Origin: Coniochaeta sp. PMI_546
Taxonomy: Eukaryota > Ascomycota > Sordariomycetes > Coniochaetales > Coniochaetaceae
Length of the DNA stretch: 64,000 nt
Assembly: GCA_021432605.1 (NCBI GenBank)
Contig: MU271151.1
Span: 310,001 to 374,000, forward strand
Direction of reading: 5' to 3'
Numbering within the stretch: the first letter of the stretch is position 1; each line of letters begins with the position of its first letter. Both the position numbers and the translations under genes were made by a program. Below the pieces are notes generated by a model that saw only the letters and a program-made list of their open reading frames with translations, was not told the origin of the DNA and made no database searches. Below, one piece after another: positions 1-11,600 of the stretch.

Positions 1-210
1 TCTGTGACCAAAATCCAACAGACCGCATCGCAGAAGATGGGCAGCAAGAACGTCGTGTTCACCAAAGATGGACTCAAGGTCGGTGTCAAGCAAGTTAAGG
101 ACGAGACCTACGTCGACGCCACGCAGAGCTGGGTCGTTAAGGCCTGGAACCTAGGCTCGGGCGCGAAGAAGGAGGAAGAGGAGAAGAAGAAGAAGCAGAA
201 GCAAAAGTAG
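1..210 (+). CDS. C-terminal end of an unrecognised protein (5' cut by window edge)
   Basis: The frame is open from the first base and ends with TAG at 208-210. It encodes about 69 residues of the C-terminus of a larger protein. The first 50 residues look like a folded conserved tail, with alternating hydrophobic residues, a DxTQSWVVKAWNL segment and few low-complexity stretches. The last 17 residues are a purely charged Lys/Glu/Gln tail encoded by GAA/GAG/AAG runs. I do not recognise the family with certainty. The gene is coding because the frame is open, ends cleanly and shows protein-like composition, but start, exon structure and function lie outside the window. It is convergent with the transcription factor gene that follows. 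Confidence 0.6.
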   Translation, partial: SVTKIQQTASQKMGSKNVVFTKDGLKVGVKQVKDETYVDATQSWVVKAWNLGSGAKKEEEEKKKKQKQK

Positions 211-846
211 GGCCATTGCGGATCTGGAACTGTGGGCGTGGGCTTGGGCGACAGATCATGTGCACAACGTATGAGGATTAAGGGACGGACCAAAAAGACA
301 CCCGGCCTGGCCTGAAGCGCACTTTGAGGGGACAAGATGCGTGGCATCATGAAGACGCAATCATTCAAGAGTGACTAGACTACAGCAGTCAACTGGTCAG
401 CCATGGAAAGTAGTCATGGTTGCATAACATGAAGGCCAGAAACGAAGTCATAATTGGTCACTCGTCTGTGTCTCACATATTATACAAGACGTGTCAAACT
501 GCCTTGGTCTGATTACACTCTCAGCCCATCGATAGGCAACTTCCGCTGGAACCATCACGAATCATAATAGTTGGTGATATCCTTCACATGCCACAAGATC
601 AGAACGCAAGCCTCATCGTGATCCTCCTATATGCCCTGTTGATACAATCACCAGTCCGCCCGCAACTGGGTTCTCCCATTTAAATAACTCCTGAGGCCAC
701 GCTGCGATAGATACGACCATATAACGCTGACCTGCAACCGATATCCAGGATCTCACCAACAAATCCGTCGAAAGGCCCCATTCTGGATCAAGAAAATCAA
801 AACTTGAAACATGCCCCTTTATCATATGCTTTGATCGACAGCACTA
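211..846. other. Convergent 3' intergenic gap
   Basis: The gap lies between the stop of the cut left-edge gene and the stop of the Zn2Cys6 gene. It should hold both 3' UTRs. Short open frames here do not resemble proteins, and I see no RNA gene or repeat. Confidence 0.6.
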
Positions 847-2898
847 TTACACCGTCAACCACTTCTGAGCTACGGATTTGACTTCTTCTGGGCTTGAGCT
901 CCCTCCGGATGCCTTGTCCAGCAGCTCCGCCTTCCGCTTTTCGATATACTCCTGTTGCATAGCCTCTCGCTGCTGAAGAGGGTTCATAGTGTAGCCAGAG
1001 GTAGGTGGCATCTTTGCCGACATCAGCTTGACAAAATTGTGTCCCATGGGGTACGGCTGTGCCATGAGCCCATCGCGTCGGATCAGCATAGACGGTATGC
1101 GAATTTGTAACTGTAAGCTGAGTATTAGCCCCCCCTTTCCTTCGTTGCATTCACGTGAGCCGGTTGGCATGGTGGCCGTAGAGTATTTACCTGTGAGAGA
1201 ATATGGGCATACCGAATACCCAACTCATCTCCAATGTACCTCAGCCGTCCCATGATCCACTGCCGCTGTGCATCCGACACGTAATCCTGGTTCATCACAC
1301 ATGCCAGCGGCCAGGTCAGGAAATACCCGGCAAGACCCTTCATGCCATCCTCCTCCCCACACGCAAAGCCCGACAGACTCTCATTGTCAAAGAGATGCCT
1401 CCTCTTGGCGTGCCAGCCGAGATGGTATGGCACACTCGCGATAACGTCCGTGATCATGTCCGCGGACGTCCTCGCCGCGGTCGCGTACTCGGGTGTAGTC
1501 CGATAATCCACGGGCGAGCATATCCACGCCGCACAGCGAACAGCGACGCTCGATAATATCAACCTCGCCGTTCGCACCATGTTCCAGACACTCGCGATCC
1601 AAAAATCCGCGTACACATCCACCCGCCCAGGGAACACCTCGGCCCTCGAGAAATCGCCCCCAGGTACGTTGTCTTCCCAGCAGAGGGTGCGGTAGTGCCA
1701 TTGGTCTGGGACCGACTTCATCCATGACGCTGCCTCTTGGTCGAGTTGCTGTGCCCGCCGCATCAAGGCCAGCATCAATTCCAGATTTTCGGGCGAACGC
1801 GAAACACCCATCATGACCCTGTTGACCTCGGCTCGTAGCTCGCTCGTCTTCAGGTTGATTCGTTGGCAAGCTGCCGCTGATTGGTCCTTTACCGCGTCAT
1901 TGAGCCACCATTCAGCGCCCATTATTGGTGCCTTGCCTGAGGTGAGAGTGTGGATGATCTACGATGAGGGAAACTAGTTAGGACGAGCACTGGTGATGAG
2001 GACGGGGATTCGGGGGAACTTGCGAGCTGCGTTCGTACGGCAATGAACAGAAGCAGTCCCGTCTTGGTTCGTAGTTGCTTCCGTCCACGAGCCTTGACTA
2101 TCTGAATGGCACCTTCAATGTGCGAACCCCATGCGAAATCGCCCATCTGCTTCGCTGTGATGTTCTCGAACATGCCGAGCATCAGTACAGCGGCTAGGGT
2201 GGCATCGGACTTGGATCCCTCGAGATTGCGAAGTGCCGTGTTTGTGCCGGCCAAGGCCTTGCTGTACTCGGCATACGCCTTTTCTTGGAAGTTGACGCTA
2301 TTGGATGCCACTCGGTTGCCCAGAGAAGCCAAAGCACACGCGTTGAAGGCGTGCTGGAGATGCCCGTCCGGAGGCTCGGCGCGGAGCAGAGGAACAAGGT
2401 AGTCCATAAACCCCCTTGTGGTGCCTTGACGGGGTACGAGGACGAAGTTAGACACGAAGTGGCAGGACGCCTTCGCATCGACAGGAATTTCAATGGCTGG
2501 TATGATGGCCATCTCCAGTGGGGACTTGACGACATGCTTGATGGCTGGCGATAGGTTGCCATCGGACGAAATTGGCGAGATAGAATCCCGACCTTCGAAG
2601 CGAAAAGCCCCAGTGGCGGTGGAAGCTTTCTTGATAGCCTTCTGCGCCCTCCGTTCAGTTGCCTTTGTCTCATTGCGAAATATGAGATCGAACTCGTCCT
2701 TGTAACCTGGACATTGGCGGTGAGACTTTGCACACTGATTGCAGGTAGGTTTCGTTTCGTCGCACTATCAAGCCTGTGAGCATCGCATCTGATATCGAGA
2801 AGGGTGATCTAGAGACCTAATGAAACAGGACAACCGACCTTGATGCGTCGTGTCCTACACATCTGACAGCCCCTTGAGGGCTTCCCGCAGTAAACCAT
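847..2898 (-). CDS. Zn(2)-Cys(6) fungal transcription factor
   Basis: This is a predicted nuclear DNA-binding regulator of 610 residues. The exons on the minus strand are 2898-2839, 2764-2024, 1958-1191 and 1110-847. Intron 1 splits the zinc cluster, and joining it gives six cysteines at residues 11, 14, 21, 28, 31 and 38 (C-x2-C-x6-C-x6-C-x2-C-x6-C), the classical Gal4-type binuclear cluster. A basic linker follows, then a long helical region with an LLRAEPPDGHLQHAF-type segment typical of the Fungal_trans_2/DUF3468 middle-homology domain. Intron 2 (1959-2023) has a GC donor (GCAAGT) and a CTAAC branch. Without removing it the frame does not continue into the IMGAEWW region. The ATG lies 10 codons before the first cluster cysteine, as usual. 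Target genes cannot be told from sequence, and no metabolic cluster lies beside it. Confidence 0.88.
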
Positions 2899-5029
2899 GC
2901 TTGTTGCCGGAGGTTACGAACTCCTCTACAAAAGGTTTCTAGACGCACTTCGGGCGCGGCGCCGATTTCAGGGTATCGCCTCCGCTTTTAGAGGGCCAGA
3001 ATGAGATCGGGTTTATGAAGATAGATAATGAGAAGAAGCGCTTGTTTTCGAGTTGCAAGCTGAAAAGATCGACGCACAGCAGCCAGGATTTGCGCACTGA
3101 CATGAGCTTATTAGTCCGTTGATTAGTGAGGCTTTCGACCACTTGGCATTTGACGCCGTGACGGTGCCAAGTCCAGCGTCAAGGTGGACAAGCCACTATG
3201 GCATGGACGAGGTCTTGGATAGGTAAAGTACTAAAAGAGAGTGATCGAGTGCAGTGTTATGCAGGGTACTCGGACCTCGACTGTCAATTGGTGTGTGTGG
3301 TACTCGTGACAAGGAAGGCTGATTGTCATGGTTCTTCTGGAGGGGGCAAGGGCGTAGTTGGAAGCTGCGTAGTCCTACTGCTCCTGAGTCGGCCCCGGGA
3401 GGCTTGCGACCTCGATCAGGCACTGCGGTGATAGAAATATACACCTTTAGTAGCTTCCGTACGAGCTTCACCATGCAAAGTATGAAGAGACCCTCTTCAC
3501 AGCCACTGTCTCCAGGTTTGAGATTGTGTGTTTCGTGTCAGGTTGAACTTCTGCTGAAGGGGTGTTTGCTTCACAGGGCCTCGAACAAGAAGACCGAGCC
3601 TCGACCCACCCCTGGCACGCTGGGGAGACGACCAACCAGGTTGCCGGTCCGGGATCTTCCTGGGCAAACAAGCGGAAGACGTGAACTAACCGAGCTCAGT
3701 AAGGTACGGCCCAAAGAAGGTTGCATCGACATGGAACGACTTGGTCCACCGGAAGCGTGGCATTTGCTTCACGCTGTTTGCAATATTTGAATGTATGATA
3801 CATGTCTACACGTACGATAAAAAGCGACTATTCATTCCATCGATACTATTCACCAGTTGATCGGGGAAACCAGTTTGCTTATGACTCTTTTCACTGGACT
3901 CTGTATACAAACGTCAAGGAATATGCCTCGAATAAATCAGGCAAGACTACGCCCCGATATGTGAGGGACGACTGACGAAGGTGATCGACGAGAACCGTTG
4001 CCGCTTAGACGTTGCCGCTGTATTATATGCCGGGTGAGCCTGGGGTATCGTAGCGTTCACGTACCTTAGCGTAGCGTCCTGTCTTACGACCACAGCTCAG
4101 TAGTCAGGCAGTCAGGGTAGTGTAGAGTCCAAGACTCGCGTAAGTGTACCCTGTCCTGCGGATTCCTGGCTGTTCTGGCTGTCAGTCCAGGGAAGAAGTT
4201 CGCTGCTCTACCTTCGTACCTGCAGTGTACCTTTGTCGTCGACGTCACAATCTTGCATCCCGACGTGGCAGCGTCCTCCGAGTCAGACCAGTTGTACCTT
4301 TCATCCCAGCCAGCGTCTTATAGTATCTCCAGCCGCTGGCACGATGTAGAGGTTTCCCTCATCAAAGACCACGGACACAAGCTGCCTCATAAGATGCCAA
4401 TCACGCACCGGCAATTGTCCGTGTAGTGTTATACACGTGTACAATGTACTTTACCACTATATACCACAGTGGGTAAGGTAGCTATGCACACTTTGCACCA
4501 AGAGCACGGACGTTTCATGGATGCAACCCCAATCCAACACCACCCACACCACACTTTTCCCGCGTCCTTGGCAGTCTTGGCAATGAGCCTCGGCCCGTCT
4601 AGTGTATGTTCCCCTCCCTTTCCGCGTTCGCGTACCAGAGAGCATGCTGATCACATACCACAGCAGTGTTAGTGATCTTCCAGAGCCAAGTACTGCGCAA
4701 CAGAGTTGCTCCAGAAGAGATGGAATGAACTTGGCTCTGCGGGGCCGCATGGGATGGTGTCTTGACGGACTCGGAGAAGCGTTGTACGTATGCAGAGTCA
4801 TGCTCACACGACGATATGACTTTCTTGGAATGGGTATTGCTCCATCCTGTCCTACACGCCTGTGGCAAGTCCATATGCTCATGTTTGCGAGCATCGATGC
4901 CCAGCCAGATCCTCGTTCATGCACGAAACTAGCAGCGAGAGTGTATAGAAGGTAGGTTCGACAATCTGTCTTCGTTGACGTGCCTTTATTGGTATGCATA
5001 CAGGTCCTGGAGGGGCATTCGACGTTCAT
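2899..5029. other. Gene-poor 2.1-kb region upstream of the transcription factor
   Basis: It holds the 5' flank of the zinc-cluster gene (near 2899) and the 3' flank of the AAA ATPase gene (near 5029). Frames of 70-190 codons occur, but none has splice-supported or family-like protein sequence. A TACACGTGTA palindrome lies at 4432-4441 and several TACCTT/GTACC motifs lie at 4060-4235. A 190-codon open frame directly follows the ATPase stop (see findings). No RNA gene or transposon is recognised. Confidence 0.5.
4432..4441. repeat. TACACGTGTA palindrome, copy 1
   Basis: This is a perfect 10-bp palindrome with a CACGTG E-box core, in non-coding DNA about 590 nt beyond the AAA ATPase stop codon. 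Identical copies lie at 18303, 39305 and 57119. It could be a bHLH binding site or part of a dispersed short repeat. Confidence 0.5.
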
Positions 5030-7670
5030 CTATCCTCCCCTTTCGCCAAATTCTCTGGCCCATTTCTCGTATTCCTCCAGGCCAGCCTTGCTGACACTCG
5101 GTCTGATCGTCGACAGACTGGAGACAAAGTCAGCCAGCTCGATTGGTCTTATCTGATCCATAGTCATATGTAACAAGGCTTCGCCGAGAGACCGGAGAGG
5201 CTGCATAGCCGCATCCTTGGCCAGTGCCGTTATATCGGAGCCCGAGAATCCTAGCAGTCTGTCAGCAAAGGCTTGCTCGTCCAAGCGCATGTGTCCCTCC
5301 ATAGCTTTGGGCTTACCATCCGTTAGAGCGACGAGCTTCTCTATGTCGTCCTCGCTTAGTGTATGTTTCTGCTGCCCCAGGAGTGTCCTCAGCTGCGTTG
5401 CCCTGGTCTCCGGTTCCGGTAACGGTATGTACTGCCGCCTCACAAATCGTCTCCTTGCTGCCTCGTCAATGGCCCACGGTAAGTTCGTCGCGGCAAGGAC
5501 AAGCACGCGGTTTGCATCTCCACGGTCCTTGTCCTTCTCCCCGTTTTCCCGTCCTGCAGCGGCCCTTTGTAGATCGCTCCACTGAATGAGAAACTCGGTT
5601 TTGATTCTCCTCGTGGCCTCATGTTCGCCAGATCCTGAGCGATGCGAGAGAAGAGAGTCAATCTCATCCACAAACACAATGCTCGGGGCCAGCATCTTAG
5701 CTAAGCCAAACAATGCTCGCACGAGTTTTTCAGACTCGCCCAGGTACTTGCTCGTCAAGCTGCTGGCCGATATCGAGAAGAATGTCGACTTGGATTCAGT
5801 GGCGACTGCGCGAGCCAGCATTGTTTTGCCCGTGCCCGGGGGTCCGAACAGGAGCATTCCTCGCGCCGGCTCCCGGAGCCCCTTGAACAGGTCCGGGCGT
5901 AGAAAGGGGTAAACCACCGTTTCCCGAAGAGCGTTCTTGGCAATCTCCAGACCTGCCACATCGCTCCAGTGCACCTCATCTCCTTGAACAACGATCTCGT
6001 TGAGTATCTGCTTAGCAGCGTGTTCATCCACCCCCGGAGGCAAGTTTTTGAGGACGTGTGCCTTTTTCTTCTTCCAAGTGTTATCTACTTCCCTACCCTC
6101 GCTCTCGGACGAGCTGCACGGAGTTGTGCTCCGGATATCTGAATCCTCGCATCCATCACCATGACCTTGCGCTTTACCTCGTCTCCGGGAGGTCTTCCGC
6201 GGCGCTGCCTCGTCCGCACTTGAAGAGCTCGATACCTTGGATTTTCGATGCGACCTGTTTGCCGTTCGAGATCCACGGAGATCCGTCACCATTGTCTTCC
6301 GCGCGGGCGCCACAATGTTATGGGTAGCTGACTGTGCCTGTTCCGACGGTTTACGCCGCGGGACTACACTCGAGGACATGGTCCGTAGGTGGGAGAAGGT
6401 GGCGTCAAGCTCCGCCTGGGAATTGGATTGTGCGCCAGCAGTCAAGGGCGGCCGTAAGGATGGACTCGGTAAGGGAGCGGTTCTGTGGCGGCTGATGGGA
6501 TCTGCATCCATACTTGAGCGATGATTAGTATTCCTTAGGTTCAATGAGCTGAGTGCACTATTTGCTGCGCTGATAGATAATGGCGACGGTGGTGGGATGT
6601 TGTATTCACCCGAGTGTCGTACGGATGTAGGTTCCGGTTTCTGGTCCGGCAGTGCGCTAGAACTGTTGTTTCGTGGTGTGACAAGCCTTCGGGAGTGGCT
6701 GTCCCAGTGGAGAGAGGTCTGTGACGGTGTCCGTTGCAAGGTACCTCGCAAGTCCTCAGAGTGTCTAGTCGAGGCGGGCGTGGCCGGACCAACGGTTGCT
6801 CCTCTGGTTCCCTTATCTCTTGAAAGGAGGGACGTCCACGCCAACGTTGCCGCCTTGCTAGCGCCCGGGCCGTCCGAAGGTGTACTAGGCTGTTTCAGAA
6901 GGGTGGACTTCGAGCTCTTGTCTTTGGTCCTATGGCCGCGAAGGGTTGTTCTCATTGTGTGCCGTTCTGGGCGTTCGGGACTTGGAGATCGAGATGGCTT
7001 GGCTTGTGGTGCGGAAGGCGGTGGTATCGAAAGTGGCAGTGGTGACCTTGAGCTTAGGGGATGGTATGCGGGAGGTTCAATATCTGCACTCGGCCTTCTG
7101 CTTCTGCTTCCTATCACAGCCTGTTCTGAGGAAGTTCGCGGCTGTAGCGAGGGCCTTGGGGGAAGTGTAGGCTTGGAAAGTTCTGGGTATGTGATTGCTG
7201 GTATTGTACCACCTCCAATGAACCCTTTCCCCGGATCCTGGTCCGACGAATCGGAAGATAATGTTGGAACCCCTCCAGAAGAGGAAGACCCGCGCTGGGA
7301 CACATCCTCCTGACGGGATATGCGTAAGGCTTCGAGAAGATCTATGCGTTCCTTGCATTGAAGTTCCAGCTGGCGTAGACTCGTTATGAGTGCTCGTTCG
7401 GTCTCGGTTCGCGCCACATGGTCCCTGGGCATCTTGTTGGCGTTATGATCGTAGATCTGGTCGAGAGCTGCCTTCCAGCACCTCATGGCTTCGGGCTCGT
7501 TGCCCTATGAGAACAATCGAAAAGTCAGGCATCAGTAACAAGATTTAGATAGACCCGACAACTCGAATCCCCGAACAACATACCTGACTCTCATAATAAA
7601 CAGCGGTGGAACATCTCATGTAGCATTCGTCGTACGTTTTTTGCAAGATGGACAATGTGTTGCGCATCAT
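5030..7670 (-). CDS. SAP1: MIT-domain AAA ATPase, Sap1/Yta6 (spastin-katanin-fidgetin) type
   Basis: This is a predicted ATP-driven protein remodelling enzyme of the meiotic AAA clade, 853 residues from exons 7670-7584 and 7504-5030 (intron 7505-7583, GTATGT donor). Residues 1 to about 75 form a helical MIT-like hairpin that exon 1 is needed to complete. About 450 Ser/Pro/Arg-rich, probably disordered residues follow. The AAA core has Walker A GPPGTGKT near residue 580, Walker [13 protein letters not shown] near 634, and an [14 protein letters not shown] segment containing arginine-finger residues. It ends with a Vps4_C-like helix ([13 protein letters not shown]). Fungal annotations often mislabel such proteins as Rix7, but a single AAA module with an MIT domain fits Sap1/Yta6 better. 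Whether it severs microtubules or acts on endosomal complexes cannot be decided here. A short upstream frame overlaps the start codon. Confidence 0.9.
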
Positions 7671-8642
7671 CGTGAATGTCGTCGGCGAGTGCGCATGGCG
7701 CCCTCAACTTTCTTTGTCTTTTTGATATCAAGGGCTAACAGCAGCAGCAACAAACATGCTGCTACCCCTTCCTTGGAGCGGTGGCGCTTTGTTGTGGTAT
7801 GCTTCTCGTTTGCACTGACAACAGAGACCCAGAAACTCTTTTCTGTTGCGATATTTTTGTTGTATTGTTGTAGAGAGATGGCGGCTGAAGATCACGTTGC
7901 ATTTCTGGTTGAGCCTTCTTGACCTCAGGAGTGACGAACTTATGGAGTGACGTCGTCAATTCTACGCCTCTACCGTAGCGGCCCAGGGAACCCTGTGGCG
8001 GGGTAGCATCTAGAGCCTGCCCCGCAGCCTGTCTTCACCGCACTGCACTAATTTGTCGCTGTCAGTCTGGGCGGAATCAGCTTGATGTCTTTTAGATAAG
8101 AGAACTAACTGCCTAAGGTATGTACCTACCTACCTAATCACAGAAGGCAGCTGTGGATCATGCCCTCTCCTTCAATGGCACTCCGGTCTATATAACGAGC
8201 GACTGTCTATGCCGGCTCGATCATCGGCAGGTGTCATGGGACGGGAGGCAACTTGAGCTCAGCGTGTGCTCGAATCAAGTTCAGCCGATGTTGATAGTTT
8301 TCTGCAAGTGCTCACTCGTACTGTAAGTTACCTTAGGTAGACGAGGTTAGGGACAAGAACCCCCAAAGCGACCTCTCTTGTCGCCTCCTGCTGCTTGCAT
8401 TCGAGGACATCGTACCATCTACAGCCATGTATGTTCCAGCCTCCACCATCTTTCTTCTTTCTTCCCTCGCTAAGTCTTTCTGACCCACCACTTCTTCTAT
8501 TTTTCGTGCCCCTTCTGAAATGAGGCCTACAGTAAACGATCGCTTGGTATTCGTACACGTATTTCCAGACATATACAGCCTCTCCAAGCGACACGCCCGA
8601 ACTGACAAGCTCTTTGCTCATTTTCCCCTTGCAAGGGTGGCT
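7671..8642. promoter_or_regulatory. Upstream flank of the AAA ATPase gene and 3' flank of the exportin gene
   Basis: The two genes are in tandem on the minus strand. The sequence nearest 7671 is the ATPase leader and promoter and includes a 10-codon upstream frame at 7696-7667. AAGGTA/TACCTA-type motifs cluster at 8113-8136 and 8329-8341. A pyrimidine-rich tract at 8440-8500 precedes the exportin stop. No further gene is supported. Confidence 0.5.
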
Positions 8643-11600
8643 CTAGCTACCTTCAAACATGCTAGCCACCCCCTCAAGATCGGGAGTTTTCCTCCGATCC
8701 TCAGCACCAGCAGGGGCGGCGGCATCCCCGACCATGCCCGACGGAGCCGGAGCGGTCATGAACTGCTGCGCCATCTTGCTCCGCTGCGGACGCTTGAATC
8801 TCGACTCGGATTTGGTAGCCATCCCCTTGTTTAACTTGCCCATCTCCGAGATGCTCACACCCTTCAGATCCTTCAGCAAGTCCAAGACTAGAGACCGTTG
8901 TTGACGATGAGCCATGCCCGGCCGCGATATGTAATCGATAGTCTGCAACACGTCTTGCTCCTTGATATTAGGCAGTGACATGAGTATGTCTCGCGGCGTT
9001 GGGGTAGCGCTCGAGTAGTTGACAAGAATGGTCGCGATCAGAGCCCCAATGTCTTTCTGCGATTCGACAAAATAGGGGTCATGCAGGGAGCTGATACAGG
9101 CCTTTAACACGTCTGATGAGATGAACTCCCGAATCGCGCTGGATGTTTCGGGAGGGATGGGAAATGGATTTCTCGGCTTTGACTCTGTGTGGTGATGATT
9201 TGCATCGGAAGTGCCGGTACTGCCTGACTCTGGGGCACAGAACTCTGGAACAATAGACCGAAAGACTCGTAGCACAACTCCGCAGCATCTCCCGTCACGC
9301 ATGCTGATTGCATGCATGCAGAAAAGCAGGAGCGGTTCCACGATCGGGCTCTGCATCAAGCAGAACTTACGCAGAGAGGGATGCTGCGGTGGTGCGGTGA
9401 GGGCCTGTTGTTGCGCACCCACGCCTTTGTCGGTTTCAACTGCTCGGGCTGGGTCGAGAAAGTCAGCCACCATGACGACGGCAGTGTAGGTGAGCTGTCT
9501 CAGGATACTCTCGGCCTTCATTTCCTCGGTCAACGCATCGCCTTCGGCCTGGACACTTTGTTGCCGCTCTAGCTTGTCCCACTCCGACGTGATCTTGGCA
9601 TCCATCTGCTGGAAGCAAACGGCAAGTATGGGTGGCAGAAAATGAGCGCGCAGTTCCACCGGGCAGTGGTCGACAAGATATCGTACCAAGTTGAGAAGAT
9701 TGATGACCTGGTGTGCCGAAAGCGAGTAGGAATCGGCAAACAAAGCGTGAGCCAACGGTCCAGGCAATTCGGAGAAGCCGTAAAACTGAACATCCAGCCT
9801 GCTCATGCAATAGATAATGGCATAGCATGTCTCGCGCACGAATCTGACACTTCCACGAATGCTGGATGCCAGCCCTTCGAGAGTCCCTTTCTTGTTGGAT
9901 ACCCTTGCGTAAAAATCATCCTTACTACCCTCAGAGATGCCGGCTTGCCAAAACCGATCGGTCAAAACCCTCCCAACAATGGACTGCATATCTGGTGCTA
10001 GCAATGCCCAGTTTGTTGGGTTGTGTGCCGCGTGCGCGTGCCTGTGTCTCTGTCAGCTATGAAGAGTCGTGGGGGGAAAAGCCGGCGGCAGATATAACCA
10101 ACGCTAGGAAGTTTAGGAGCTCCGGCAGTATCAGAGGGAACCCATCTTGCCACAGAGCACACGACGCTTCATATGGCGGGGAGTTCTTCTCAATTTTCTC
10201 GACTGAATAAGTCAAGAAGGTCTTCGTGGCTCGAAGAGGCAATCGCTGTCATACAGTCAGAGAAGGCTGTATCATAGGCACCAGAAAGGAAGCACGTACC
10301 GCCTGCCGCTCTTCCAGATCATCTTGGAGCGCACGACCTTCGGCGTCCAGGTCCACGGCACCCCAGTCCCCGATCTCGTGAATGCGACGTTGGGCAATGT
10401 ACTTCTGCGCTCGATCCAATCCTAGGATCTCGCAGAAGCCGCCATACGAGCCCAACGCCTGCTTCAAGCCGTCATCATTCCACAATGACTTCACAGGATC
10501 TATGAACGCACGCAGTCGCTGGATGCGGGTTTCGTTATCGAGCCGCGAGGCACGGTGACTGGCAATATGGGTTAGATAATCCCAACAAGATCTAGCCGGG
10601 TACCACTGACATGATGATAAAAAGAAAACTCCGGTATGCCAACTGTCTTTTCTCGTCCAAAGTTCCGGAGGCGATCATTTCCCGGATTTTTGCCTCCAGC
10701 TGGTCGTACACATCCTACGAGACCGTTAGCAAAAGAGCCATGCCTTTTGACATGGCACTTCCACTCACCAGAAGGTGGTCTGGCATTTTCGAAGCCAACC
10801 TCTGTAACTCGACGAGGCTTTCAGCCTGGAGCTCCTTGATCGCCTCGTTGTACACCTTATATGCAGGCTGAGCGGAAGGCCAGGTCATGAGAATATGTTC
10901 CAGAACCTTTAGCATGAATGGTGCATTCTTTTCAAGCGCAGTCGTAGAGAAGGCCACAAGGAGTTGGAGGATCCGCTTTCGAACCATAGGATCCTAGATA
11001 GTATACTCACATCAACTTATGCTCGAGGTCTCACACCAGGCTCGAATAAGCATGAGACGTACCTCAACTTTCACGTCCAATAGGCGGTTACACCATGCCT
11101 CGAAGTCTGCCTCCATGGCGCGTATTTTCTGCTCCTGTAATTAGTCAACGTCGCCCAAGGATTGTAGAAGTCTCGGGGAGAGCGGACCTCTTCTTCGTCT
11201 TCCTCTTGGAGCGTCTTCCACTTCACGTAGCCCTTCAGCGCCGATTCTACAACTGTAAAGTGGGCGTCAACTCGAAGAACAGGCATCGAGTTTTTCGAAT
11301 AGTTTGCAGCTGCTCAAAGAATCAGAATCAGTCGGAGCTCACAGTCGTAGACACGGGTCCATACCATCTAGTGCTGGCTGTCCGTCGTAGAGAGTCCGAA
11401 TAATGTTCTCAGCCTGCCCCAGGATGTGCACGAAAGCGTCAGACAGCTTCAGTTGCACAATGCTCTCAATTACCTGAGAGCTGTATCGCCGATAGTTGCC
11501 CAGAAAAGCATGGCGTTCCGGAATAGTGTCGGTGTCTTCCAGTAAGAGAACAAAAGTTGGGTCTTCAGTATCCTCGGGAAGGCTCTCGTAACGTATTAAC

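Noticed and set aside
1387-1869. 160-codon frame overlapping the zinc-cluster gene
   Set aside because: It lies in another frame of exon 3 of that gene and has no family-like features.
3323-3790. 155-codon frame in the 2.9-5.0 kb gap
   Set aside because: No domain, no splice-linked continuation, and overlapping frames of similar length on both strands.
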